Assembly: GCA_947628025.1 (NCBI GenBank)
Contig: CANQYH010000203.1
Span: 1-5,943 of the forward strand
Length of the DNA: 5,943 bases
Direction: 5' to 3'
DNA from: an uncultured Lachnospiraceae bacterium
Lineage (GTDB): Bacteria; Bacillota; Clostridia; Lachnospirales; Lachnospiraceae
Shown in pieces: positions 1 through 5,194 of this stretch; position 1 is the first letter of the stretch, and every line of letters begins with the position of its first letter. A program made the position numbers and the translations under genes. Under the pieces are notes generated by a model. It was not told the DNA's origin and did no database searches. It saw only the letters and a program-made list of their open reading frames with translations.

Positions 1-375
1 ATTCGGATCCCAGAAATGAAAATTGCCCTCCAGCTTCTCATACGGTCCGTTCAGGATGTCTCTGGTACGCCAGCGATCGCATACCCCCTCCGACCGGGAA
101 GCGCAGAAATAGACCCACTCCCCCATCACGCGCACATCCGGCGCGTAATCATAGAGAGGCAGTCCGGCCGGCAAAGGATGGCTCTCCCAGCTGGCCAGAT
201 CGTCCGACACCCACACCCCGAGCGTCATGGAAGCAAAGATATAATAGCGCCCCTGAAAGCGGATCATGGACGGATCCGCCGCCTCGCGGCAGATCTGCGG
301 TGTCCCGTCCTCACGGGGAACGGCATGAAACTGATAACGGTAGCTGACATTGACGGGATTGCAGATATACTTCAT
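1..375 (-). CDS. Family 43 glycoside hydrolase, N-terminal 125 residues (cut by window edge)
   Basis: The first 125 codons are present and the frame is still open at base 1, so the C-terminal part lies beyond the left edge. The protein opens MKYICNPVNVSYRYQ and has no signal peptide, so it is predicted to be cytoplasmic. GH43 five-blade propeller landmarks are visible: REAADPS at about 30-36, with Asp34 as the expected catalytic base; GRYYIFASM at 42-50; VSDDLASWE at 56-64; YAPDVR at 77-82; and FWDPN at 121-125, whose Asp123 fits the pKa-modulating aspartate. The general-acid Glu would lie beyond the window. Related enzymes are beta-xylosidases, alpha-L-arabinofuranosidases or galactosidases, and the substrate cannot be fixed from this half. 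The start is set by AGGAGG seven bases before the ATG. It has its own promoter at 518-545, with a long leader between. The family call is firm and the specificity is unknown. Confidence 0.9.
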   Translation of the reverse strand, partial: MKYICNPVNVSYRYQFHAVPREDGTPQICREAADPSMIRFQGRYYIFASMTLGVWVSDDLASWESHPLPAGLPLYDYAPDVRVMGEWVYFCASRSEGVCDRWRTRDILNGPYEKLEGNFHFWDPN

Positions 376-419
376 CGCGGTACCTCCTGCTCCTGTTTTC
401 CTATCCTGTCCGGTACGCG
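376..419 (-). promoter_or_regulatory. Possible Shine-Dalgarno-sequestering stem before the GH43 gene
   Basis: In the leader RNA, CGCGTACC (412-419) can pair with GGTACCGCG (376-384). This gives eight base pairs around one bulged C. The downstream arm includes the last two G of the AGGAGG ribosome site (383-388) and the bases just before the ATG, so the paired form would hide part of the site. The upstream arm overlaps GGCGCG (416-421), which could instead pair with CGCGCC in the upstream terminator-like hairpin (441-458). This is folding by eye only, so it is a suggestion of regulated translation rather than proof. Confidence 0.3.
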
Positions 420-440
420 CCTCGTCCAGGCTGCCGCCCG

Positions 441-458
441 AAAAAGCGCGGCGCGCGC
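441..458 (-). terminator. Terminator-like hairpin in the GH43 leader (candidate attenuator)
   Basis: On the minus strand GCGCG, a CGC loop and CGCGC are followed directly by five T. This is a short, fully GC stem with a U run, shaped like an intrinsic terminator. It lies about 60 nt after the predicted transcription start and 65 nt before the ATG, which is where an attenuator would sit. The stem is only five GC pairs, plus one possible G-U, and the U run is short, so termination may be partial. I recognise no known riboswitch class or antiterminator-protein site in the leader. Confidence 0.35.
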
Positions 459-517
459 CAACTGTCTGCCGCATATCTCAGGGCAAAATGTAGGTTTATA
501 GCGTGCTTCATGCTCTT

Positions 518-545
518 ATTATAACAACATTATCGTAAATGTCAA
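518..545 (-). promoter_or_regulatory. Near-consensus sigma-A promoter for the left GH43 gene
   Basis: The minus strand reads TTGACA (545-540), a 16-bp spacer, then TATAAT (523-518). Both boxes are perfect. Transcription would begin near 510, leaving a leader of about 135 nt before the ATG at 375. The spacer carries an inverted repeat, ACATT-6-AATGT (527-542), which also reaches into the -35 box. This is a plausible repressor operator, since so strong a promoter for a catabolic enzyme would normally be repressed. The promoter call is strong; the operator is inferred. Confidence 0.85.
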
Positions 546-577
546 CATATTTTTCAAATTGTGCGTCTTGCGCCGCA

Positions 578-928
578 TTATAATCTAAGGGCTTTCATTG
601 TGGGAGGTTTCCACAACTCCTGCTCCTCATGGACCGCGATATTGTTGTCTTTCGCAAACTTTAAGATCTGGGCTTTCGTCGTCTCCCAGGAACCTTTCTT
701 CCGGTTCTCAAACGCCTGCCGGAGCAGGGGCATACCCTCGGGACCTCCGGTCCTCATCTTGATCAGAATGACCTCCGAGGGGATCTTCCGAAAGAGCGCC
801 CTCTCCTCCGCAGGGCGGACCGTGATGCTGATGATCTGGTCGGCGCGAATGTTCGTCGTCGTAGCCTGCTTGTCCGCCACGCGCAGCACGAATTCCGTCT
901 TGTCAAACAGAATATCCGCTTTTGCCAT
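578..928 (-). CDS. Small conserved-looking protein of unknown function (116 aa)
   Basis: I do not recognise this protein. It starts MAKADILFDKTEFVLRV and has no signal peptide or membrane segment. The first two thirds alternate hydrophobic residues as beta-strands would (ILF, FVLRV, IISITV, VILIKM). A charged turn (PAEERALFRK) and a Gly-rich turn (RTGGPEG) separate them. The last third looks helical (TTKAQILKFAKDNNI) and ends in a basic tail. It is probably a small soluble beta-rich cytoplasmic protein, possibly of the PH-like type, but that is a guess. An in-frame ATG at 949 was rejected because the ribosome site AAGGAGG lies between it and the ATG at 928, which it serves at normal spacing. 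It sits between two GH43 genes transcribed the same way, with about 100 bp to the upstream gene and about 200 bp to the next. No U-rich terminator follows it, only a weak GCAA-looped hairpin (TGCGGC/GACGCA with one mismatch) right after the stop. Confidence 0.8.
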   Translation of the reverse strand: MAKADILFDKTEFVLRVADKQATTTNIRADQIISITVRPAEERALFRKIPSEVILIKMRTGGPEGMPLLRQAFENRKKGSWETTKAQILKFAKDNNIAVHEEQELWKPPTMKALRL

Positions 929-955
929 AATACTGCTTCCTCCTTTCAAAAATGA

Positions 956-998
956 CTGTCTTTGACAGCAATTAAATGTTTTCGTGTTTATTCTAACA
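956..998 (-). promoter_or_regulatory. Weak candidate promoter and small dyad upstream of the 116-aa gene
   Basis: The minus strand has an extended -10 element, TGTTAGAAT (998-990), in an AT-rich gap. No good -35 box lies 16-18 bp upstream. Just before the ribosome site is a short inverted repeat, CTGTC-AAA-GACAG (956-968), which could be an operator or a small leader hairpin. The rest of the gap (929-1031) holds only AT-rich sequence. A weak fold after the preceding stop codon (AAAAGGAA with TTCCGCTTTT, bulged, about 1010-1034) might act as a poor terminator. Confidence 0.35.
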
Positions 999-1031
999 TA
1001 ATTTTTTGAAAAGCGGAAGAGCCATTTCCTT

Positions 1032-2015
1032 TTATATCTCCCATTTCCACTGTTTTTGATACCGGAGGCGCAGCGTATGGCCGGCGCCGAACTCCACAGG
1101 CAGCCAAATATAGGAACAATTCAGGAAATTCTCTGTATTATGCCGTTCCGCCATATGGATATAGCGGTCTTCCGTTCCGTGGATCCGGAAAATATAGGTG
1201 GTCTGCGAATGAAACGTGGTCCCCGCCTCGTCCCCGACGCAGGGATCGCCCATATCCTCCCACTCGCCCAGAAGCTCCTTTGCCCGGAAGTAGTTCGCCC
1301 GGTTAAAGTCCCATGACGTCAGTCCCGACGTAACCATATAGTAATACCCGTCGTGGTAAACCACCGCGGCGGCCTCCCGCCGGCGGGCCGCCGCGATCCT
1401 CCGGTATTCATGGGTCATCGTCCGATAGTCGTCCGACAGCCGCACGATATAGAGGCAGCGGTCCTCGCGGTCCGCAAGCTCCTGCCTGTCATAAATAAAA
1501 TATGCGCTCCCGTCCCGGTCCTGATAGACCGTACAGTCCCTGACCATGCCCCGGCCGTCGACCGGGCGCGTCGTCCCGAGCCATGTATAGCTCCCGTTGA
1601 CCCGATCGCAGACCGCCGCTCCGGCCTCCCCGGTCCCCGGCGCGAACCCATGGTCCCCCGGATAGCCGACATAATGGCACCAGAGCACATATTGGCCCGT
1701 TTTTTCATTGTACACGATCTTCGGCCGCTCGAACCGCATCGGGGCCCGCAGAGGCCCGTCCGTCTCCTCGGAGCAGGCCAGAATCACTCCCTCGTACCGC
1801 CAATGGTACAGATCCGCGGACTCGTACATGACCACTCCGACCGTCGTGCTCTGCCCTCCGCGTCCCTGCGCTCCGGCCGGCAGGGGACGCAGAGCCTGCC
1901 CATACCAATGGTACCTGCCTTCCGCGTAAATGACGCCGCCGTCGCTGGCATTGATCACATGGCCGTCGGTATCCAGCCATGGTATAAAATCTCCGTACTC
2001 TCCATGAACAAACAT
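1032..2015 (-). CDS. Family 43 glycoside hydrolase, exo-beta-1,3-galactanase-like (327 aa)
   Basis: A complete 327-aa single-domain enzyme with no signal peptide and no carbohydrate-binding module, so likely cytoplasmic and acting on imported oligosaccharides. Landmarks in order: WLDTDGHVINASDGG at 13-27; GRYHWYG at 33-39; YESADLYHW at 64-72; FERPKIVYN at 95-103; RDCTVYQDRDG at 159-169; RREAAAVVY at 212-220; GYYYMVTSG at 223-231; FHSQTTYIF at 268-276. The usual GH43 Asp base near the N terminus is not seen. Glu96, Glu214 and Gln271 match in order and spacing the Glu, Glu, Gln set described for fungal GH43 exo-beta-1,3-galactanase (Glu acid, Gln base), and Asp160 fits the pKa modulator. The usual EAPA around the acid is EAAA here. 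The start at 2015 is supported by a GGGGAGGGG ribosome site. The longer frame to 2150 was rejected because it runs through a terminator and a tRNA. The family call is firm; the activity is inferred from motifs. Confidence 0.88.
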   Translation of the reverse strand: MFVHGEYGDFIPWLDTDGHVINASDGGVIYAEGRYHWYGQALRPLPAGAQGRGGQSTTVGVVMYESADLYHWRYEGVILACSEETDGPLRAPMRFERPKIVYNEKTGQYVLWCHYVGYPGDHGFAPGTGEAGAAVCDRVNGSYTWLGTTRPVDGRGMVRDCTVYQDRDGSAYFIYDRQELADREDRCLYIVRLSDDYRTMTHEYRRIAAARRREAAAVVYHDGYYYMVTSGLTSWDFNRANYFRAKELLGEWEDMGDPCVGDEAGTTFHSQTTYIFRIHGTEDRYIHMAERHNTENFLNCSYIWLPVEFGAGHTLRLRYQKQWKWEI

Positions 2016-2076
2016 AGGATTCCCCTCCCCTGTCTTCTTCCTCGGCGCTTTGCCTCCGCCATACCCGCCATATATG

Positions 2077-2105
2077 AAAAAAGTCCGTAAAAATACGGAC
2101 TTTTT
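2077..2105 (-). terminator. Strong intrinsic terminator of the tRNA-Ala gene
   Basis: A perfect 12-bp inverted repeat (2078-2089 with 2094-2105) encloses a four-base loop. In the transcript it reads AAAAAGTCCGTA, TTTT, TACGGACTTTTT, with six T in all at the end. It begins four bases after the tRNA 3' end, which is typical for a single-gene tRNA unit. Because the stem is bordered by A and T runs it could also work in the plus direction, but no plus-strand gene reaches it. The start codon of the galactanase-like gene is only about 60 bp further on. Confidence 0.93.
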
Positions 2106-2108
2106 CGA

Positions 2109-2181
2109 TGGAGCATATGGGATTCGAACCCACGACCTTTTGAATGCCATTCAAACGCGCTCCCAACTGCGCTAATGCCCC
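2109..2181 (-). tRNA. tRNA-Ala, anticodon GGC
   Basis: The 73-nt cloverleaf folds completely: acceptor GGGGCAT with ATGCTCC; D stem GCGC/GCGC with an 8-nt loop; anticodon stem TTTGA/TCAAA with loop ATGGCAT; variable AGGTC; T stem GTGGG/CCCAT with loop TTCGAAT; discriminator A. The anticodon GGC reads GCC and GCU codons. The G3-U70 wobble pair, the main alanine identity element, is present. The CCA end is not encoded and must be added by the nucleotidyltransferase. Two G-U pairs (3-70 and the outermost T-stem pair) are the only non-Watson-Crick pairs. It has its own promoter at 2223-2251 and terminator at 2077-2105, so it is an independent unit between the rha operon and the glycosidase genes. 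Confidence 0.98.
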
Positions 2182-2222
2182 ACGCCTCTTTGCACAAATG
2201 CGCTCCAGATCGGTACGTTAAG

Positions 2223-2251
2223 AGGATACCACAAAAAAACCGTTTTGTACA
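2223..2251 (-). promoter_or_regulatory. Promoter of tRNA-Ala
   Basis: The minus strand shows TGTACA (2251-2246), a 17-bp spacer, then an extended -10, TGGTATCCT (2231-2223). Initiation would fall near 2216, giving a 5' extension of about 35 nt for RNase P to remove. The -35 box matches the consensus at four of six bases, and the TG extension compensates. A/T runs upstream (2252-2290) could act as an UP element, as is usual for stable-RNA promoters. Confidence 0.72.
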
Positions 2252-2299
2252 GGGGAAAATTCAATTTTTTTATTTTTTTTCGGGCTATTTTTCCTGGCT

Positions 2300-2360
2300 T
2301 GTAGACTTTAGTGCATCAAAGTAGAATTTAATCTTTCAAAGTGGAATTTACTTTTTCAAT
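2300..2360. repeat. Three-copy array of ~20-bp repeats; possible relic IS end
   Basis: On the plus strand the core GTRGAMTTTA occurs three times at exact 20-bp steps: GTAGACTTTA (2301), GTAGAATTTA (2321) and GTGGAATTTA (2341). TCAAA precedes the second and third copies, and TCAAT closes the array. The full 20-mers at 2316-2335 and 2336-2355 match at 17 of 20 bases; the first copy is conserved only in its core. It begins with TG at 2300-2301. Multiple subterminal ~20-bp repeats starting with TG are known from IS21-family ends, so a stranded end is one explanation. Phased regulator sites are another, since 20 bp is about two helical turns. No transposase gene is nearby. The rest of the 2182-2444 gap holds the tRNA promoter, long A/T runs at 2252-2295 and the rhaD stem-loop. 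Confidence 0.7.
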
Positions 2361-2384
2361 CGACCTTTTTTCCGGAAACGAACC

Positions 2385-2420
2385 GGGCTGCCGCAGGATC
2401 GCGGGATCCCGCGGCAGCCC
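2385..2420 (-). terminator. 16-bp stem-loop after rhaD (operon 3' end)
   Basis: A stem of 16 pairs (2405-2420 with 2385-2400, one G-U) closes a CCGC loop, starting about 25 nt after the rhaD stop. It is very stable, GC-rich and well placed as the end of the rha transcript. The following bases (GGTTCGTTTCC in the transcript) are only partly U-rich, so it is not a textbook intrinsic terminator. It may instead be a 3' end protected after Rho-dependent termination or trimming. A small CCGG-7-CCGG dyad (2372-2386) overlaps its base. Confidence 0.65.
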
Positions 2421-2444
2421 CAAAGAAGTCCATCCGGGCGCGTC

Positions 2445-3272
2445 TTATTTCTCGTACAAAAATTCCTCCGGCAGCGTCACCTTGAAATCCACCGCCAGAT
2501 CACGGAAATCCTGCGGCGTGATCGTCTGCAGCTTCTCCGGGCGCATGGACATAACGCGCACCAGGATATCCGCGGCTTTCTCTACCGTGTGCATCAGGCC
2601 AAAGGTCGTATCGAAATCCTCTCCGGAGCAGAAGACGCCATGATGGGCCCAGATCGCCACATCGTATTTTTTCATCAGCTCGCTGGTCGCCACCGCGATC
2701 TCGCGGCCGCCGGGCACCATCCACTTCACGACGCCGACGCCGGCCGGAAATACCACCGGGCACTCGGTCATGGCTTCCCACAGCTCGCGGGTAAACACCC
2801 TGTCCTCCAGCGGAAGCACAAACGTCAGCGCGATCGTGTTGGCCGGGTGGGCATGATAGACCACGCGGTATTTGCCATTGGTCGCCAGCTTCTTCACTTC
2901 CAGGTTCATCAGGTGGGACGGAAGCTCGCTCGTGGGCCTGCCGCCGTTCACCAATCCCCAGCAGATCCGGAAATTCTCGCCTTTTTCATCCACCTCGATG
3001 ATGCAGATATTGGCGGCCGGATCCAGGATCACGTTGCGGAAGAATTTGCCGCTGCCCGTCACCAGGAAAAACTCTCCCGCCAGATTCGGCACGCTGGTGC
3101 CGATGGGCTGCCACGGCTTATCAAAAGCCAGGTCTTCTTTCACGGACTCCACTTCCTCCGGTTTGATCCGGTAGCTCAAGTTCCCGCCGTTCCTCTCGTG
3201 CCAGTTCATCCTGGCGCCGTCGTCGCATACTCTTATAAATCCCTGCACAAACGCAGCATCCAAAACTTTCAT
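2445..3272 (-). CDS. rhaD: L-rhamnulose-1-phosphate aldolase
   Basis: A class II, zinc-dependent aldolase that cleaves L-rhamnulose-1-phosphate into dihydroxyacetone phosphate and L-lactaldehyde in the cytoplasm. From Met at 3272 it is 275 aa, against 274 in E. coli. Diagnostic blocks: WHERNGGNLSYR near 24-35; FFLVTGSGKFFRNV near 68-81; PTSELPSH with the catalytic Glu at 116; YHAHPANTIALT with zinc ligands His140 and His142; FTRELWEAMTECPVVFP; and WAHHGVFCSG with the third ligand His211. All align with the E. coli enzyme. An in-frame ATG nine bases upstream (3281) abuts the AAGGCGG ribosome site, which is better spaced for 3272, so I prefer the shorter form. It is last in the operon, 90 bp after rhaA, and is followed by a stable stem-loop. 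That 90-bp gap has CGGATGCGG twice and no terminator. Confidence 0.97.
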   Translation of the reverse strand: MKVLDAAFVQGFIRVCDDGARMNWHERNGGNLSYRIKPEEVESVKEDLAFDKPWQPIGTSVPNLAGEFFLVTGSGKFFRNVILDPAANICIIEVDEKGENFRICWGLVNGGRPTSELPSHLMNLEVKKLATNGKYRVVYHAHPANTIALTFVLPLEDRVFTRELWEAMTECPVVFPAGVGVVKWMVPGGREIAVATSELMKKYDVAIWAHHGVFCSGEDFDTTFGLMHTVEKAADILVRVMSMRPEKLQTITPQDFRDLAVDFKVTLPEEFLYEK

Positions 3273-3362
3273 GTCTCTCATCCGCCTTTCTTCCGTTTAA
3301 AATATCTCGCTGTTTGTAAACCGCATCCGCCCCGCGGCCTGTCCCGCATCCGGCTTTCGGAT

Positions 3363-4616
3363 TCAGGACCTCTTGCTCAGAACTTCTTTCTCATACTCCA
3401 TCACGACCGGGTACCAGTCTTCTTTCGCCGGTACGCCGTTCTGCTCGCAGTAATAATTCCAGACGTCGCCGAACGGATAGCATTTCAGTTCTTCCATCAG
3501 CATCATCAGCTTCGTGAAGTCTCTCTTCTCCTGCAGCTCCGCCAGCTCTTTGTTCGGCTGCAGCAGCGCGTACAGCAGCGCTTTCTCCATGCTCCTCATG
3601 CCTACGGTCCAGGCGGAGATGCGGTTGATGCTGGCGTCGAAGAAATCCAGGGCCAGAAGCACGCGGTCCGCTCCGTTCCTCACGATCTCCTTGGCGATCT
3701 CTTTCGTCTCGTCGTCAAACAGCACCACATGGTCGCTGTCCCAGCGGACGCCGCGGGTCACATGGAGCGCCACCTTGTCAAAGAACAGCAGCATCGAGGA
3801 GATCTTGTCGGAAACTACCTCGGTCGGATGATAGTGGCCGTTGTCCAGCAGGCAGAGGATATCGTTCTTCGCCGCGTAATTCATATAGAATTCATGGGAA
3901 CCGACGGTCATGCTCTCCATGCCGATGCCGAACACCTTGGATTCGACCGCCACATTGACCTTGCTCCTGTCATAGCCGCTGGCCAGGATCTGATCCAGGG
4001 AATCTTTCAGCCGCGCGCGGGAAGCGGTGCGGTCGCCGGGGATGTCCTTGAAGCCGTCCGGAATCCAGATGTTCATCGTCGCCGGCGTGCCCAATTCATC
4101 CGCAAAATACTCGGAGATCTTCAGGCAGGCAATGCAGTGGTCGATCCAGAACCGGCGGATCTCCGGGATCTCGCTGGAAAGCGTGCCAAACTCCGCTTTC
4201 GCGTGGGAGAAGCAGGTCGGATTGAAATCCAGACCCAGTCCTCTTTCTTTCGCAAACTCCACCCATTTGGCGAAATGCTTCGGCTCGATCTTGTCGCGGT
4301 CCACCCACTCGCCGTCCTCAAAGATCGCGTAGCTGGCGTGGAGATTGATGCGGTGCTTGCCGGGAACCAGGCTCAGCGCCTTGTCAATGTCCGCCATCAG
4401 CTCCTCGGGGGTACGGGCCTTGCCGGGATAATTGCCGGTGGTCTGGATGCCGCCGGAAAGCGAACCCGCGCCGTCGAAACCGATCACATCGTCGCCCTGC
4501 CAGCAGTGCATGGAGATCGGGATCTTCTTCAGCGCCTCCAGCGCCTGATCGGTATCGACACCCATCGCCCGGTAGGCCTCTTTCGCTATCTCATATCTTT
4601 CTTTTATCGTTGCCAT
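3363..4616 (-). CDS. rhaA: L-rhamnose isomerase
   Basis: Interconverts L-rhamnose and L-rhamnulose, the second step of the pathway, in the cytoplasm. It is a Mn-dependent TIM-barrel enzyme, usually tetrameric. From the ATG at 4616 it has 417 aa (E. coli 419). The N terminus has ISMHCWQGDDVIGFDG at 34-49, followed by TGNYPGKARTPEEL. Metal and catalytic residues are all found: Glu225 (VESK), Asp258 and His261 (LLDNGHYHP), His285 (ALHVTRG), Asp293 and Asp295 (RWDSDH), Asp324 (LALDFFDAS). Their spacing follows E. coli Glu234, Asp267, His270, His294, Asp302, Asp304 and Asp334, with one residue fewer before the last. An ATG nine bases upstream (4625) touches the AGGAGG ribosome site, so the ATG at 4616 at normal spacing is preferred. 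It lies between rhaM and rhaD with 90-bp gaps on both sides. Confidence 0.98.
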   Translation of the reverse strand: MATIKERYEIAKEAYRAMGVDTDQALEALKKIPISMHCWQGDDVIGFDGAGSLSGGIQTTGNYPGKARTPEELMADIDKALSLVPGKHRINLHASYAIFEDGEWVDRDKIEPKHFAKWVEFAKERGLGLDFNPTCFSHAKAEFGTLSSEIPEIRRFWIDHCIACLKISEYFADELGTPATMNIWIPDGFKDIPGDRTASRARLKDSLDQILASGYDRSKVNVAVESKVFGIGMESMTVGSHEFYMNYAAKNDILCLLDNGHYHPTEVVSDKISSMLLFFDKVALHVTRGVRWDSDHVVLFDDETKEIAKEIVRNGADRVLLALDFFDASINRISAWTVGMRSMEKALLYALLQPNKELAELQEKRDFTKLMMLMEELKCYPFGDVWNYYCEQNGVPAKEDWYPVVMEYEKEVLSKRS

Positions 4617-4665
4617 GATAACCATCCTCCTCTTTCATTCTATCAGACTTCGTATCTTCCTCTCC

Positions 4666-4685
4666 GTCCCGTCCGCAGACAGGAC
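4666..4685 (-). other. Intercistronic hairpin between rhaM and rhaA
   Basis: In the transcript GUCCUGUC pairs with GACGGGAC around a UGCG loop: eight pairs, one of them G-U. No U run follows, so it is unlikely to terminate. It could protect the 3' end of the upstream message or mark a processing site, allowing different amounts of RhaM and RhaA. The role is inferred from shape and position only. Confidence 0.45.
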
Positions 4686-4706
4686 TGTGTATCTCCGCTA
4701 CCTGCC

Positions 4707-5021
4707 TCAATCCAGATGGAACACCGGCGACAGGTCCACGCTCACCGGGCTGTTGTCCGGGTTGGTCTCCATGATATCGGCCATAAAATCCCACCATTTG
4801 CGGTTGATCGGCGTATCGGCGGACTGGGCCCACAGCTCCTCGTCTTCCACCTCGATATAACCGTAAAGCACATTGGTGTCCCGGTCCAGATAAATGGAAT
4901 AATTATGGCCGCCGTACTGATGGATCATCTCCTGCATCTCCGGCCAAAGTTCATTGTGCCTCTTCTCATACTCGGCCGCCATGCCGGGATAGAGAAACAT
5001 CTTGAATCCTTTCCTGATCAT
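4707..5021 (-). CDS. rhaM: L-rhamnose mutarotase
   Basis: Catalyses alpha/beta anomer exchange of L-rhamnose, supplying the alpha form that the isomerase uses; cytoplasmic, ferredoxin-like dimer. It is exactly 104 aa, as in E. coli, and starts MIRKGFKMFL. Active-site residues known from E. coli RhaM are conserved at the same numbers: Tyr18, His22 (the proton donor, in EKRHNELWPE), Tyr41 (GHNYSIYLD), Trp76 and Trp77 (RKWWDFM). The family signature ETNPDNSPVS lies near the C terminus. The start at 5021 is fixed by GGAGGAGG seven bases upstream. The frame is open further upstream to 5138, but that extension is not family-like. It sits between rhaB and rhaA, an order common in Bacillota. Confidence 0.98.
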   Translation of the reverse strand: MIRKGFKMFLYPGMAAEYEKRHNELWPEMQEMIHQYGGHNYSIYLDRDTNVLYGYIEVEDEELWAQSADTPINRKWWDFMADIMETNPDNSPVSVDLSPVFHLD

Positions 5022-5074
5022 GAGAAATCCTCCTCCGTTCTTTTCTATTGATATAAATAATACCGTAAAGCCCC

Positions 5075-5104
5075 GCTCTTTTCCGACTGCACGGGCCGCC
5101 GCCC
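5075..5104. repeat. 30-bp imperfect direct repeat, copy 1
   Basis: This 30-mer begins GCTCTTTTCCGACTGC on the plus strand and recurs 66 bp further right at 5141-5170 with 26 of 30 bases identical. The differences are at positions 5, 17, 19 and 29. Both copies lie in the 173-bp gap between rhaB and rhaM, outside any supported gene. They could be a duplicated regulator site, a mobile palindrome-type repeat or a local duplication. The gap also has an AT-rich patch (5047-5065) near the rhaM ribosome site, with no convincing promoter. Confidence 0.7.
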
Positions 5105-5140
5105 CTGATCTGCTTGAATTCAGAACCAAAGAAGACATGC

Positions 5141-5170
5141 GCTCGTTTCCGACTGCTCAGGCCGCCGCTC
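5141..5170. repeat. 30-bp imperfect direct repeat, copy 2
   Basis: Second copy, beginning GCTCGTTTCCGACTGC. Its inner part reads CTGCTCAGGCCG on the plus strand. A partial third match, CTGCCTCAGGCCG, overlaps the rhaB stop codon at 5191-5203. The 36 bases between the two full copies are unrelated to them. In the transcript both copies would sit in the untranslated spacer ahead of rhaM. Confidence 0.7.
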
Positions 5171-5194
5171 CATACACCGCTGGCCGCTCCTGCC

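Noticed and set aside
450..459. The GGCGCGCGCC palindrome as a protein-binding operator
   Set aside because: It is explained at least as well as part of the terminator-like hairpin, and short GC alternations arise easily in this GC-rich DNA.
16..501. Plus-strand open frame of 161 codons at the left edge
   Set aside because: Antisense to the GH43 gene and its leader, with no ribosome site. The minus-strand frame has clear catalytic motifs.
2016..2166. N-terminal extension of the galactanase-like frame reaching into the tRNA gene
   Set aside because: It would translate the intrinsic terminator and the tRNA body. The ATG at 2015 has a strong ribosome site and begins the recognisable GH43 sequence.
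2300..2360. CRISPR-like repeats
   Set aside because: The 20-bp units are contiguous and diverged, with no unique spacers between them and no cas genes, so this is not a CRISPR array.
2589..5051. An 820-codon open frame on the plus strand, antisense to rhaD, rhaA and rhaM
   Set aside because: Its product is rich in His, Arg and Val and lacks any family feature. It is the mirror of conserved rha genes whose GC-rich codon use removes antisense stops. There is no ribosome site or promoter for it.
5040..5075. Internal promoter in the rhaB-rhaM gap (TATTAT-like -10)
   Set aside because: No acceptable -35 box at 16-18 bp; AT-richness alone is not enough to call it.
5022..5138. N-terminal extension of RhaM giving a 143-aa protein
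   Set aside because: The extension runs through one of the direct repeats. The ATG at 5021 has GGAGGAGG at proper spacing and gives exactly the family length of 104 aa.
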